DNA of 64,000 bases, from positions 1 to 64,000 of the forward strand of contig JAURVB010008380.1 in assembly GCA_033002965.1 (NCBI GenBank), in the 5' to 3' direction. Origin of the DNA: Piper betle (Eukaryota; Streptophyta; Magnoliopsida; Piperales; Piperaceae). This document shows positions 17,601-29,815 of this stretch, in pieces; positions within the stretch are counted from its first letter, which is position 1; each line of letters starts with the position of its first letter. Made by a program: the position numbers and the translations under genes. The notes beneath the pieces were generated by a model. It was not told the origin of the DNA. It searched no databases and saw nothing but the letters and a program-made list of their open reading frames with translations.

Positions 17601-18873
17601 ATCATTACCTTATGTGACCCTCCCATATGTTCGTCAACAAGCAAAAAAATTTCCCTTTTTTCTATCTCAATAGACAAGAAAAGAGGAATTTTCTTTTTAC
17701 TCATTTGAGACCATATGTAAGTCACGTAAAGTAATCATGATTATTTTGGACTTTATTAGATGTAATTATAATTAATTTGCATACAAAATAGTTAGTTTAA
17801 TAATACTTCTTATGAAAAATATATTAATTATTACTATTTTTTAGTTATGTTGGATATTTCAAAATTTTTATGACATTTACATTATTTTCATGCAAACCAA
17901 CAAGCCTTCAATTTTAAAATTTATATTTTAAATAAGTCTATAAAATATTTATTAACAAACGAATAAAAACAGTAATCATATAGCCTTCTTTTACAATAAA
18001 TTCAATTTGAAATCGGCTGAATCAATAATTGAACCAATTATCTTTCTAGTTTTTAATCTTATATTTTAATTTAAAATGGTCAGTAAAATGATGCCGTCCT
18101 AAGTTAGTGAGTAGTTTACTCTTAATTAACCTATGTGCGTGACTGCGTGTAGTATAAACCGTTAAAGTAGAGTTTTTTCGAAATTATATATAAATTTGCT
18201 TCACTTCATCTTTAACAAGCTGTGGTGACTGATTATAACAATATTTATTGCTGTTTTTTCCGGTTTATTATCTTCAAACTCCCAACGGCAGAGTGCATTG
18301 CCGCCTCAAATCCAAACAAGGGGCCACAGACTAAGTACATGAGCAAGTATCACAACTTCCACCTCAACATGACCATCCCACACTCTGGCATTTTGTAGGA
18401 AAGAAAGGCAAAGTACATAATTTTGCTAGACTTTTCAAACTCATTCGCATTACTATGAACGCGAAGATAGCTGGTTTTCTTCAAGCTTTTTCATGTCTGG
18501 TTTTGTGACCAAGTTTCTGAGTCTCATGCATGAACATGTTAATATCATTCCAAATTCCACAGCCGGCACCAGCTCTGGTAAGCTTTTGTACAGCTAAGCC
18601 CCATCCCCTCAATTAACGTCCATAGCTACATTTGACAGAACATATATATATATATAAAACACCATCTAATTATTCAACTAAATTAACACAAAATTAAGTC
18701 AATCAATAGTTATATTTAACCTCGTCAATCAACCATCTTAATAAAAACAAAAAACAAAAAAAAGGAAAAACTTAAAACGCTTAAGCCAGCTTGTGGGGCC
18801 GATTTGTAAATTTTGCCGTTGTGGCGGCGATACTGGCATTCTACCCGCGGCGTATCTAATTTCTTTTTACTTA
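14700..18873. other. Gene-poor AT-rich stretch
   Basis: Over 4 kb with no supported gene. About 15975-16275 is a repeat-like block rich in TTTCGAGCT and GAGTTCGAGTT words that ends in AACAACCCTAA; such blocks are common interspersed repeats in plants, perhaps hAT-type, but ends are unclear. The rest shows only spurious short frames. Confidence 0.5.
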
Positions 18874-20448
18874 TTAAACCGGCAAGCACTGTTTCATTTT
18901 TGAACTAGTACTTAGCTCGTCATCTTCTACGCCGCCGGCGCCGGTGATCTGCTTCGCACGGTCGGCCTGAGCAGACCAATCGGTCCGGGCTATGACGGCG
19001 AGCATGAGGACGACGCAGGTGGCTTGGGCGGCTAGCATGCCCAGCCAAAGCCCCTTGAAGTCATAGCCCGCGAAGAAGCCCAGCCACACCGCCACCGGCA
19101 TCCCGACCAGGTAGAACGACCCGAGATTGATGTTCGCGCCCGCCCTTGGCCGGGCCGTGCCGCGCAGCACGCCGCAGCCGGTGGTCTGCGGGCAGTTACC
19201 GAGCTCGCACAGCCCGATGACCGGAAGCACCGCCGCCGCCAGCGCCACAATCTCTCCGTCGCCCGTGAACATCGCCGCCCACGTCCACCGCACCGAGACA
19301 GCGAATGAAAGTGCCGTGAAGCCCAGCAGGAAGCTCCCAGCTATGCCGACGGCGGCGGCCGCCCTAGCGGCGACTGGGCGGCCGGCGCCGAGGTGGTTCC
19401 CGACGCGGGTGGAGATGGCGAAGCTGAGCGAAGAGGGGAAAATGTAGATGAGGGCGGTGGTCTGGATGAGGATCCCCATGGCGGCGACAGTGGCTTGAGG
19501 GTTGATGAGCAGGCCGCATAGGAGGATCATGATCTCGTACCACCACCACTCCAAGCAGACCGAAATGCAGCTCGGCACCGCCATGTCTAGCAGCGGCTTC
19601 CACTCCCTGAACACGTCCATTGAGATACCTCCCCATGTCCGCTCGTGCAGACGAGAGGCGAAGATGTAGACGACGAGGAAGAGCACCAAGTTGAAATTGG
19701 TCCAGACGCCGGCCATGGCGATTCCTCTGATGCCGAGGTTGAGGACGGAGACGAGGAGGTAGTTAATGGGGAGGTGGAGGAGGATGGAGGCTGCCGCGCA
19801 GTAGGTGAGGGGGAGAGTGATGGACTGGGAGCGGAGGTAGATGCGGAGGGGGTGGAGGAGGGACTGGGCGAGGAGGTCGGGGAGGGAGTAGAGGAGGAAG
19901 GTGTAGGCCTCAGCGGCGATGGCGGGGTCCTGACCGGCAAGGAGGAGGATGCGGCGGATGTTGAGCCATAGGAGAGAGATGGGGAGGGCGGCGGCGAGGA
20001 GGAGGAGGATGGCCCGCTGGAGGGTGAGGCCGAGGATCTTGTAGCGCCGGGCGCCGAAGGCCTGCCCGCAGATTGGCTCCATGCCCATGGCCAGCCCCGA
20101 GAGGACGGAGTAGCCGGTAATGTTGGCGAAGCCCACCGCCAGGGCCCCGCCGGCTAGAGGTAGCTCGCCGAGGCGGCCGAGGAAGAGCATGGAGACCATG
20201 GAGCGGGAGTAGAGGAGGAGGCCGGTCAGGACCATGGGCAAGGCTATGCTAAGTATTGACCTAGCCTCGGCCACGGCCAAGGACGGGCCAAAATCGTCGT
20301 CGACGTCAACGACATCCTCGGTGGTCGCCTCGACGTCCTTCTCCGGCGGGAGGAGGAGGGGAGTGCGTAGGTCTTGGGTGAGGGACTCACAATCACAAGA
20401 GCGGGAATGGCTGGTGACCATGCACATATTTGCTCTTGTTTTTGTCAC
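18874..20448 (-). CDS. MATE efflux transporter, DETOXIFICATION 48-54 type
   Basis: This is an intact single-exon gene of 524 codons, the usual size and structure for this MATE subfamily. About twelve membrane segments follow a hydrophilic N-terminus. Diagnostic blocks are PMVLTGLLLYSRSMVSMLFL (about 71-90), EPICGQAFGARRYK (124-137), the central WWWYEIMILLCG (301-312), RVGNHLGAGRP (348-358) and the strongly conserved CELGNCPQTTGCGVLRG (414-430). MATE carriers export metabolites or hormones using a proton or sodium gradient. Relatives of this clade act on endomembranes and affect organ growth, iron or abscisic acid handling; the substrate here is unknown. Start choice is uncertain: the ATGs at codons 8 and 10 also fit, since many relatives begin with MC. 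The gene is far more GC-rich than its surroundings. Open frames on the other strand are shadows. Confidence 0.95.
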   Translation of the reverse strand: MTKTRANMCMVTSHSRSCDCESLTQDLRTPLLLPPEKDVEATTEDVVDVDDDFGPSLAVAEARSILSIALPMVLTGLLLYSRSMVSMLFLGRLGELPLAGGALAVGFANITGYSVLSGLAMGMEPICGQAFGARRYKILGLTLQRAILLLLAAALPISLLWLNIRRILLLAGQDPAIAAEAYTFLLYSLPDLLAQSLLHPLRIYLRSQSITLPLTYCAAASILLHLPINYLLVSVLNLGIRGIAMAGVWTNFNLVLFLVVYIFASRLHERTWGGISMDVFREWKPLLDMAVPSCISVCLEWWWYEIMILLCGLLINPQATVAAMGILIQTTALIYIFPSSLSFAISTRVGNHLGAGRPVAARAAAAVGIAGSFLLGFTALSFAVSVRWTWAAMFTGDGEIVALAAAVLPVIGLCELGNCPQTTGCGVLRGTARPRAGANINLGSFYLVGMPVAVWLGFFAGYDFKGLWLGMLAAQATCVVLMLAVIARTDWSAQADRAKQITGAGGVEDDELSTSSKMKQCLPV

Positions 20449-20587
20449 CTTGTGTTGTGATATATAATGGATGGGTCAATTTGATGTACAAAGTACAAAC
20501 GTGGGGGAATAGAAAGGGAGAGTAATTGTGTTTAGAGAGAGGGAGAGAGGGAACTGAGGGTGTTCAAAATTGGGCGGACATGGAAGC

Positions 20588-20595
20588 CTTTTATA
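20588..20595 (-). promoter_or_regulatory. Probable TATA box of the MATE gene
   Basis: TATAAAAG on the minus strand lies about 140 bp upstream of the first ATG. A pyrimidine-rich stretch (minus strand, about 20513-20553) lies between, as expected for a plant core promoter and leader. Confidence 0.55.
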
Positions 20596-20599
20596 AGTA

Positions 20600-22251
20600 G
20601 AGGAGCAGCCCAAGTTGGGGATAGAGAGAGAAAAAAAACTGGATAGGGGAGATGGGGAAGACTGGCCAATAGACCATTCATTAATCCTCTCTACTATTTT
20701 GTAAGCTTGTATTTGACTTTATCGAAACGGTTCAATCAAAAAAATGAAACCAACGTATGATCCCCGTATTTGGTAGCCTGCTCTTTAGTTATCTTTTGTT
20801 GCACTTCAATTTCATCCCCACATCAGAAGTCTTTTGATATATGATTCCTCTATTGAGACAACAAAGTCCCCAGAAAGCTTTTTCTCCAATTGGGAAACAG
20901 ATAAGCCCACTGGTACCGCTCAGGGGAGAACATACAGATGACGAAGAGATTGGACTCTAGCGGACTTGTGTGATGTGGGAGAAAGCAGCTTGGATGAAGT
21001 GTGAATTTTTTGGCCGTGTAAATGGATTCATAGCAGAGGAAGAGTCCAAGGTGATGATAAAGGGTGACAATTGGGAGATATCCATGTTGGTTTTTGCCTC
21101 ATGGCCACTAGGAATTTGCCTTGTCTATATGTTTTTGTTCGGATGGGCGGTTTGAGTGGGGGTGGCAAGGACGGCTGCGTATAACATGGTGTGGCCCCGG
21201 TCGACGAAGCTCGGATATCTGTGTTGTCTTTTTTGGACGGTGGACTCTGGCCTACACCGAGTTGCTTCTAAGCCGACCTCACTTGTAACCACTTTTTTCA
21301 CAAGTATTGAACTTGCGTTACTGATCTCGTTGTTGCTTTAGAAGATAAAATCATAAATGTGAGTCACACATACGATCGGTCATTAAAATCTACTTCTACC
21401 CTTTCAATTTCTGTTTATTTTTTGATAATCGATCGATGTCCATTTTACATGCATAATAATGTTTATTTCCCTCAAATAAGTCTAAGGAAATTCTTTATAC
21501 ACTATCAAAAATTTCCCTACTTTTCCTTAACTTGAGTTTGATTAGCCCAAAAATAATTGTAGTATGATAATGATCCAAGTGGCCAATTCAAGCCAATTAA
21601 ATTCAAGGTAGAGACAAGTGGGGAAAGTTTTAGCGGTGTATACAACATTTACCGTAGGTCTACGATTTGCTACACTTTGCATGGATGAAATTTAGAGTTA
21701 TTTTTTGTGAGGAAAGCTTGAGAAAAGTGCATCTATTATTGATGTGAAGGCTGTACAATATTTAACGGCTGCTTGTATATAAACAGCTTTAGGTTTATAG
21801 TTATGCCTATGAAAGGACGGAGGTGCAATGCAAGGTCAAATGAGCATAACAGCACAATTTAAATCATCAACCCTCAAGAAAAAAACCCACATGGCCTTAA
21901 TTTCCTTGCCCAACCCCCTAATCACGACAAAGAAGAAATTAGAACAATGGGCATCCCTTCAGAGTGGCTATAGTATATATATTGTGTGTAGACGTATCAA
22001 AATTAACATATAGGTAGTTGAAGTTGTGGTAGGTACATCGATCCACAAGAGACAAAGTGGAAATCAAAACAAAGGAAAAGATGCACAGACAAATAGAGTG
22101 TACATATTTGAACAAAAAATTGCATTGGGTCGTACTCAACGGATTGGATTTTGGAGTCTTTCTCTTTATTTTTCTTGTAATAATATTATTTCTTTAATAT
22201 AACAGGAATAGCATGATGGAGGCCTCTGTGCCTCGACTAAGGCAAAAGCAG
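20600..22251. other. Upstream region of the MATE gene and intergenic DNA
   Basis: Apart from the TATA box region I see no gene. Frames at 20970-21155 and 21156-21341 are short and featureless. Confidence 0.5.
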
Positions 22252-22389
22252 TGGCTCGCTAGCTTCTATCCCAATTTACACAGACAACCAACTTGCAGGG
22301 ATGTGTTAAGATATCAAAATTTTAAGTCAATTATTTAAAATTTTGATATCTTAATATTTGTGTAAATTGGGATAAAAGCTAGCAAGCCA
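22252..22389. repeat. Foldback (inverted repeat) with asymmetric internal loop
   Basis: Outer arms 22252-22282 and 22359-22389 pair over 31 bases with two mismatches. Inner arms 22306-22325 and 22335-22354 pair perfectly over 20 bases around a 9-base loop. Between them the left side has 23 unpaired bases and the right side 4. It may be a MITE-like element or a small-RNA hairpin. Confidence 0.85.
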
Positions 22390-24970
22390 GATTGAACTAG
22401 TTAGATTTGAGTTTAAAATATTTAAATTAATATCTTAAAATATATTTAAATAATATATACTTTGAGCTAATCTGATGCATATTATTAATTATTTTAAAGT
22501 AAAAGTGACCTTCTTTAATTATTAGTTTTTAATTTTTTCCGTCTTGACTTCTTCAATTTTTTTGAAAAGTATAATGGGGTTCCTTTTTCTCTGTGGTGTG
22601 CAATTTCTGCAATATATAAGATGCTGGCTTGCAAACTAAGATTGTATATCAGATTGGTAGAATGAGATTTTGGGTAACTCCAAGTCAATTGCAATCACTA
22701 GAGATTTTCTGTTGTGTCAAGTGTTGCTTGTTTGTACAACACGACATGTTCTTGTTTTAAATATATTGTCAATCCACGAGATCAATCGAAACCGGTCAAA
22801 TATTGCGATTTCCTCATGATTTGTCATTCGCATTAGTGAGCACATTGATCCCTAAGTTGACAACACTAATTTGGTGCAGTGAACTAGCAAAGGTGATTGG
22901 CCACGTTGGTGATCTGGTCTATCTTTCGGACTAATTCTGAGATGTGCAATTGTAGCTTTTACTTACGACAATCAGAAATACTATTGCTTTCGGTGGTGAA
23001 TATAGACTATTGCCAGATAATGGGAAGGAAGTCTCAGTTCTTGTTGCAGTTTTTTCAATTGATCAAAGTCAATCAAGATACGTTGTTTGCTAGGTTAAAA
23101 AAATTGATCAAATTTGAAGAAACAAATGGGGAACAGTTAATTCATGTGTCATGGCAGATTGAACAATTTCATGATGTAGATCAATCAAACTTTCACATTG
23201 GCTTATTCATATCTTCATCTCTTGAACTTCAATGTATAATATCCAAACAAGATGCAACTGATCAAGACGTGCCAATTACCACCATTGCTCAAAACTTCAA
23301 AATGTAAGAGGTTTGGTACCATAGTAGTTCAACATGTAAGAGGTTCGGTGACATTAATCTTTGAAAGGCCAGCCAAATGTTGAACTCCTTTTAATTTCTA
23401 TATTCATGCATTACACATTTATTTACATCTAACTGATTAAACATATTCCACTTGTCTAAATTTACAGGTGTCGTATTATACAAAATTTCCCCTTTATCTG
23501 TGGTTTATGTTTTATCGAATTTCTTTGAAGAGACTTGCTAATTAAAATTAAATTAATTGTGTTTAAGGAAAAAAAACGTAATATCATAAATGATGAACCG
23601 TATATATTCATAGATGATATGTGATTGGATCACATCTATCAAACGGAAGGGACAATGATCTAAAAACTAAACAAAATTTAACGCCATTGGCGATGTAGCT
23701 AAGCATCTCTTTATAAGTTGGTATCCTGGCTACTATCATACTTAGCTTATCTTTTGTTTTTCTTTTTCTGAAAGAATCTAATAAGAAGTACTAGAATCTA
23801 ATAAGAAAAAAGTCAGAGATAAAACCAAGTTGCTGTTTTCTACAGCTGCTCAAAGCTAACCTAATGAAACTTCTTTCAATGCAATGCTTGATGATCAGAA
23901 ATTGACATGACCTATTTCAAGCTTTATGCAGTGAATCAGATGGTTTTCTACAGTTTACTGGCGCCAACTTGCTCCACTTGCTCAATGATAAAGCTAGGAC
24001 TTGCTTAGAGTTCTTCACAGCAGTTCATTGTGTCAGATCACATATGTACCAATATAACAGCTTCTTGATTTCTTTCCTGAGCCTTGTTTTGTATGAATTG
24101 TCAATGCAGGGGGTCGGAATGAAAGTAGTGAGCAAGGGAGATTCCGTTGGTGTTTGATTTCTTCATATTCCATGTAGACAAAAAATGAGATACTTGGAAA
24201 TCAATCTTGTTCATTTTGATTTCTATATTTAAAATTTTTCTTTTTCCAACTCAAACAGTATTAACTAGGATCATGGCGGATAATAAAAAAACACCTAATG
24301 AGCAACCCAATACTTAAGAAAATGATAATGGTGATGGCGATGATGAGGAGCTTAGAGAATGGCCCAACAGACCTGAGTTTTAGCTTTCAAGGACCCGTGG
24401 AGTTTCAGATTGATCGCCCATATTGAGCAGTATTCTAAGAAGTAATCTTGGCTTTCAAATTGGCACTGGGTGGTATCTTAACTCTCAAGAAGTAGAGAAA
24501 CCCAAACAAGGACACCAGACATGTATCAAAATCAATGCAGAAACAAGATACAAAAAATTTACCCAGTCTTTCATGAGAAACCCCAGCTTGAGGAGTAACT
24601 CAATCAATGGCAATGGAACTGTTGCCATATTCAAACATTAAAAACACATTTGCTATACAGCCTAGCTAAGTTACTCCCTGTATCAACTGTGTCTAAATTT
24701 TTAAAAAGCTGACATATTAAGTAGCAGGTTGTCAATGATTTTGAGCAGCCTATGGCAGTCTGAACGCAATTCACTGAACTTGCATCGACTTAATTAAAAA
24801 TTGAGAACACAGATATATACCATTTAACAAAGTGCATTATTCTTTTAAATCAGTAATTGAATCATCTGTTGGCACCTGATGGTATACACTGGTAATCTGT
24901 CGGATTTCATGTCCTTCCATATACATAATTGCTACGTCTAGGTAGAGAGGTGCAGAGAACTTTGCATCTT
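22390..24970. other. Intergenic, one unsupported open frame
   Basis: The longest open frame (22897-23307, plus, 136 codons) has no domain I recognise, and I do not call it as a gene. A line near 24273-24420 begins like a coding start (MADNKKTPNEQ…) but has stops; it may be a decayed exon. Confidence 0.4.
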
Positions 24971-26459
24971 TCACTGAGGCTTGGATTTTGGCAGGGGAAG
25001 GGGAAGGAGCTGCGCAAATAAGGGGATGAAGCATCAACACCATCATTAAATAAAGGATAAATATCCAAGAAAAATCTAATAGGCTATTATGTTAACCTGA
25101 TAGCAGGATATCAGAGAGGTGATAAAGCCAAAGCCGCCGGTCACGCGGGGCGTCACTTTCTTTGGGGCAAGTTGAAGCAAGCCAACTGCAACCACTATAT
25201 CCATGGATGCTTTTACTAGGGCTAAGAATCTCTCATTTGATTGATTCATTTTCTTGAGGTACTCCTCATTCTGCATCAATTGACAAGCGAATTGGAATTG
25301 TAAATACATCATCGCACAAAGTTTTCATCCAGATTTATTAAAGTGTACAAAGTGGTGGAAAACTGATGAATTAATTTGAGTGGCAAAATGAACAGCAAAG
25401 CATACCTTATACTTGTCAGACTTCTTAAGCTCTCTTGCCAGCCTTTTCATCGATGCAGAGAGGCGTTTTAGCTCTGCAAGCTAATGTACCATGACGCAGC
25501 AACATGTCACGAATCATTAGACAATAAGAAAACCAATGAAATCTAATTTAGAATGATTCATATGTGAGGCACAATTTACTACTTCAACAAGTAACAACAC
25601 AATAGGAAACCAAGATTGCCAACACATTGTACTTGTAGATAAACTATTATGAATACAACGTCGACATCCTAACATGACCAAACTTTAATTCATTTAGGCA
25701 TAGAAATAGAAACGGTGAATGCCTTTGGAAGAAGAAAATTATGATCTTAGATTCCAACTTTTAAGTATTGGTATAAATTAAAATACAGACCTCAACTAAG
25801 GTCGCGCATATTGAAGATCCCATCCAACAGAAGAGGAAATCCTTCCAATCAGTTCTACCCGCTCTTTGTTCTGATTTGAGAATCCATTGAATAAGTTAAA
25901 AGCTCTTGAAAGAAACTAATAAAAAGGGCGTACATGAAGAATTACCACCTTATAGATACCAGATCTTCCGGCCCAAACAATTTGATCAAGAAATAAGAAA
26001 GTTGACAACAACGCATTTTTAGACTACAACTCGAAAACAGGGGAAAATTAGTCCAGCCAAACAACAAGAAACATAAGAAGAACAAATAAACTGAACTTCC
26101 TTCCAAAATTTTCTCACCTTCCCAAGCAAAATAAGTGGAAGAGGAGTTCCTTTTGCTGGTGGACTAATAAGGCCATGCAGGTCATTAACAAACTGCAAAT
26201 GCAAACAAGTAGATTAAAAAACAAACTCCAAATAAAACACAGATTGAGAAACAAATGGCAACGCTACCTTGAAAAGTCGAAAAACCTTCCTTGCCAAAGT
26301 CGTCGATCTGTCAACATTCTGAGCAGTACCCGGCTCTCCATTACTTAAAAACTTCGAACCATATTGTATAGCCCTGCATATCTTGTCCCTGGCCTCGGCC
26401 TTGTTCAGATACAAGACCAAGAGACCAAGCTCTTCTCTAGTTACTTCTAGGGCACTCAT
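24971..26459 (-). CDS. PEX11: Peroxisomal membrane protein PEX11 (C/D/E type), seven exons, one base missing
   Basis: PEX11 proteins sit in the peroxisome membrane and drive elongation and division of peroxisomes. Exons on the minus strand are 26459-26268 (MSALEVTREELGLLVLYLNK…), 26192-26118, 26023-25949, 25870-25791, 25480-25406, 25270-25097 and 25009-24971 (ends LLPLPLPKSKPQ). All have AG/GT borders, and six have lengths divisible by three. With exon 4 at its expected 27 codons the protein would be about 236 residues, normal for the family. Exon 4 is 80 instead of 81 bases: NKERVELIGRIS is followed by a frame change before LFCWMGSSICATLVE, at a GG run (plus strand about 25835-25836) where relatives suggest three G. 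As written, translation stops soon after. All else is intact, so a sequencing error or a very recent mutation is likely. Confidence 0.9.
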
Positions 26460-26962
26460 CTTTCAACTTAAATCACTGTTATAGCAAAAACCAAAAGCAT
26501 GATTGTTAAAAGACCTTAATTATTGATACAAGCATCCATGCATCTATCATCATTCATGCACCAATAAGAAACCCAATAAAAAAACTCATAAATCTGTCGT
26601 TGCTAATTTTTGAAAAGCAACAAAGCATGCAACTACATAGAGTTTCAATATTACTATACCATACACATTTTCCCATGCCAACAAACAAAGCATCAGGTGG
26701 TTAAACAATTTGCACATTACTCAACAATTTCACATGCTAAAACACCATGATTAGGAAACATAGGATCATCACCAATTCTTATGCAAAGATAATATGATTT
26801 GACAATTGCAAAGTATCACAACATAGCACTTAAAAAGAGTCCACAACAAAAAAAGAAATACCCACATCATAAACAGTCGAAAAGAGTCCAAGTCGATCAC
26901 AAGAAGATGATAGAGGGTTTGAAAGATATGAAACCCGATAAGAAGACGAAAGAGGTTATCAC

Positions 26963-27045
26963 CTTGAACAGCAGAGAGGAGACAAGCGAGTGAAGGAGAT
27001 GAGGATGGCGCTTGAGGATAACGCAGGCCACAAGGGTCACGCACG
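26963..27045 (-). other. Likely 5' untranslated exon of PEX11
   Basis: A minus-strand CT-rich stretch ends CTGTTCAAG with a GTGATAAC donor at 26962. An acceptor CTATAACAG lies 16 bases before the start codon (near 26476). This suggests a leader intron of about 490 bp. The upstream edge is a guess. Confidence 0.5.
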
Positions 27046-27984
27046 GCAACCCGGTCCCTCCAAAGCTTAACTGGTAGTTGGTTGAGGACAGTATCTAAAG
27101 TGGATTACAACTTGGGAAGGGCTACACGTAATTAGCCGTCGTGGTCATCATTTCATGACATTCTATGGAAATAAAAAAGCTATTTTTATCTCGCTTTTTC
27201 TAACCAAGAAAATAAAAGGTACATTTTAATACCTGTTTTACCACATAAGGTCAGTTAACACCTGTTTTTCTACATGAGTGAATATGCAGCTATGTACTAA
27301 CTACAATCTCCCAAGAAGTTTGCTAACAAAAAACAAAAACACAAAACTACCAGGAAACAGACGTGCCGGCTATAGATTATTATCTTCCATGATTCCAACG
27401 ATAGATTTTTTACGCATTATGAATTAGGAAGACAAGCTTGTCTTATAGCCTCTTGATTTGGGATGTCGTCCTTTCTTTTGTGAGAGGTCTCCAAATCAAC
27501 TCTCACCTTGTGAAGCTATAATGTTGAAAAGTGCTCACAATACTGATTCTAATGAGTGGGTGGGTATATATAATATTAAAAATTATCATATAAAATAAAA
27601 GAGACGAGTCTAATGCAACTACTACAAGTTAGAATATATCCCCCATCAAATAAATATATGGGTAGAGATCAATATGCAAAAGTTGTGTAGGTAGTCTATG
27701 ACGGTTTGCCCATGTTGAAAGTGTATATTCCACTGATATATTAAATTTTATCTAATAAATATTGAACGTGAAACTATTTAATGGATATTACAATTTATCA
27801 ATTTTTAAAATTTTTGTCCTTAAAATTTTTTTAGCCCGTAGGCTTTATCCCTACAAACCCAACCCACTCACAGCACTAACGAATTTTTTTATGTCACATG
27901 AAAACCCAACATGGTTTTTTATTTTTCTTTTTTTCAAAAAAAAACTAAAATGAATACATTAACTACGACAGGCAAAACATTGAA
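27046..27984. other. Intergenic, nothing recognised
   Basis: AT-rich DNA between the PEX11 promoter side and the LINE remnant. No supported gene. Confidence 0.5.
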
Positions 27985-28605
27985 GCAACTTCATAAACTC
28001 GATCACGAACCTCTGCATTTAGTTGCCTGCATATCCATTTTATACTGCAATCCATGGATTTAAGTCTAGTTGAACATTCATGAGCAAGGCCAAAATTCTT
28101 CCGACAAAATACAATCCCTAAGACCATTTCATAAAGTTAACTAAGTTGAGTGAGTCAGAGAAGAACAACATAATAGCAAAACGTGCCAGCTCAGCATAGT
28201 CCAAAGCCTTTTCAAAGGCAATTAGTTCTAATTCTTCGTAGGCTCCCCCATCGGCAAAAATAGAATAAACATTAAAAGAGAAAGCATGCATTCGCCAAGA
28301 GCATAAAATATTATTGAATCCACCGTCAAAGGCGATGATGGAGACTAAATTGTCCAGCGACGAAGAGGAAAACTAAACGCATTCATCAATCGTCTTTTTG
28401 CTCGAGAAACAACACAGTTAACAAAGCAATCTGATAATTTTAGAATTCTATTATAAAGTTTGAATCTGGTACAACAAAATTGCACAAAATTTTGAAGAAT
28501 GTTGTCCACCACACTAGCTTCCATATGAACCATAGAATTCCTCATTTTCCAAATTTCATCTCCCGCCAATAGAAATTTTAGGGTAACCTTTGCAAAATTA
28601 GGAGA
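27985..28605 (-). pseudogene. LINE remnant: RNase H-like C-terminus
   Basis: Minus-strand translation gives an RNase H-like stretch (GGAYEELELIAFEKALDYAE, then IMLFFSDSLNLVNFM) around 28110-28250, as at the C-terminus of plant L1-type LINE ORF2. The linker with DEIWKMRNSMVHMEA lies at about 28500-28560. Stops and frameshifts are frequent. It continues across the TRIM into 29082-29815. Confidence 0.6.
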
Positions 28606-28610
28606 GGAGA

Positions 28611-29076
28611 TGTGAGATTGCTTAATTAAGTAACACATCTAATACCTATTAGGATAAGATCTTCTTTATTAGTAAAAATTAATAATAAATTTTCAACTTA
28701 GAGTTAATTATTTTTGAAGAAATAACTTAGAATTATTAGTTTATACTTTAAACTGGTTCGTTACATATGGTATCAGAGTAACGTGGTTCTGTGTTAGATA
28801 GTGAGTTGGACTAGGGATATTTGCTAGGTTATTGGTCACGGACCAGAAAAGACATGTGTCAGGGGCTAGTGACGGGCCAAGTATAGAAATTTCGATACAA
28901 AATTTTCTAAGGTGAGTGGATTGTAAAATCCCTTAAATTAATCTCATATCTAGTACTTATTAGGGTAAGATCTTGTTTATTAGTAAGAATGAATAATAGA
29001 TTTTTAACTTTAATTAACTCACTTTTTAAAAGATGAGTTAAGCCCATTAATTTGCACTTTGAGTCGGGTCATTATA
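28611..29076. mobile_element. TRIM (miniature LTR retrotransposon), copy 1
   Basis: Two 155-bp terminal repeats (28611-28765 and 28922-29076) flank a 156-bp core. The core begins with TGGTATCAGAG (28768-28778), a primer site for initiator tRNA-Met, and ends with a purine-rich tract at about 28899-28921. A perfect 5-bp target duplication GGAGA flanks it at 28606-28610 and 29077-29081. There is no coding capacity, so it must be mobilised by another element. The terminal CA of the right repeat is mutated to TA. Confidence 0.9.
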
Positions 29077-29081
29077 GGAGA

Positions 29082-29815
29082 GACCTTTCAAACACCAATA
29101 CATAATATCCTTGTAATTAGCACATGGGACAATCTCAGTCCTTACTCTTGATATAGCAAAGAAGATCTTCTTCATAACCTCACAGCTAAAGAACAGGTGA
29201 AATGTAGTTTCACATTGAATATTACATAGGGGATATTTAGCCATCTACTAAAACAATATTATGTTCACTTATCCTTCTCTTGATAAGCAAGTAATCATTT
29301 CCAATCTTCCACCCAAGTAAGAGAATCTTAGTGGTAACTTTGATTTCCACCAATCTTTTCACTTAAAGTTTGCACTCAGAGAGTTAATTGAAGAATGAGG
29401 AGCAACACAACATATATGTTTGCAAGCAAACTTTATCGAAAATTTACCACAACGTGAAGGGCATCACATTAGTTTATTAGGCTTTCCTAGTGAAGGTAAA
29501 TGCATTGAACTAATTACATTAGCATCTAAAGGGACAAATATGTCATTAATGAGAGAGGTATCCCCACAACCTCTATTGTCAATAAGAATACTTACTAGGG
29601 AAGAGTCTAGATGTGCATATCTCATGTTCATTCTAGGTATTTTTTCTGGACACTTGGGAACCCAAGGATCAATACCAAGTCTCACTTTAGAGTCATCACC
29701 AATGGACCAACAAACTCTATCTCTAAGGTTCCTCAGACCTTGCTTAATACTAGTCCAGGAAAACAAACTTGACTTTGTGAAATTGAAGGTCAATAATTCA
29801 TTCATTCATTTATAA
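29082..29815 (-). pseudogene. LINE remnant: zf-RVT region
   Basis: Minus-strand frames show the block after the reverse transcriptase of plant LINEs: FSWTSIKQGLRNLRDRVCWS, then IGDDSKVRLGIDPWVP (about 29770-29660), followed by a zinc-binding zf-RVT motif (CNIQCETTFHLFFSCEVM, about 29230-29175). It is broken by the TRIM on the left and by the copia insertion on the right. Confidence 0.7.

Noticed and set aside
19032..19971. Long open frames opposite and alongside the MATE gene
   Set aside because: They are produced by the high GC content of the real gene, have low-complexity Pro/Ser/Glu composition, and lack domains.
22897..23307. 136-codon open frame
   Set aside because: No recognisable domain, no promoter or splice context; kept only as a note.
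24837..25046. Open frame at the end of PEX11
   Set aside because: It is the last PEX11 exon read in another frame; the true ending is at 24971.
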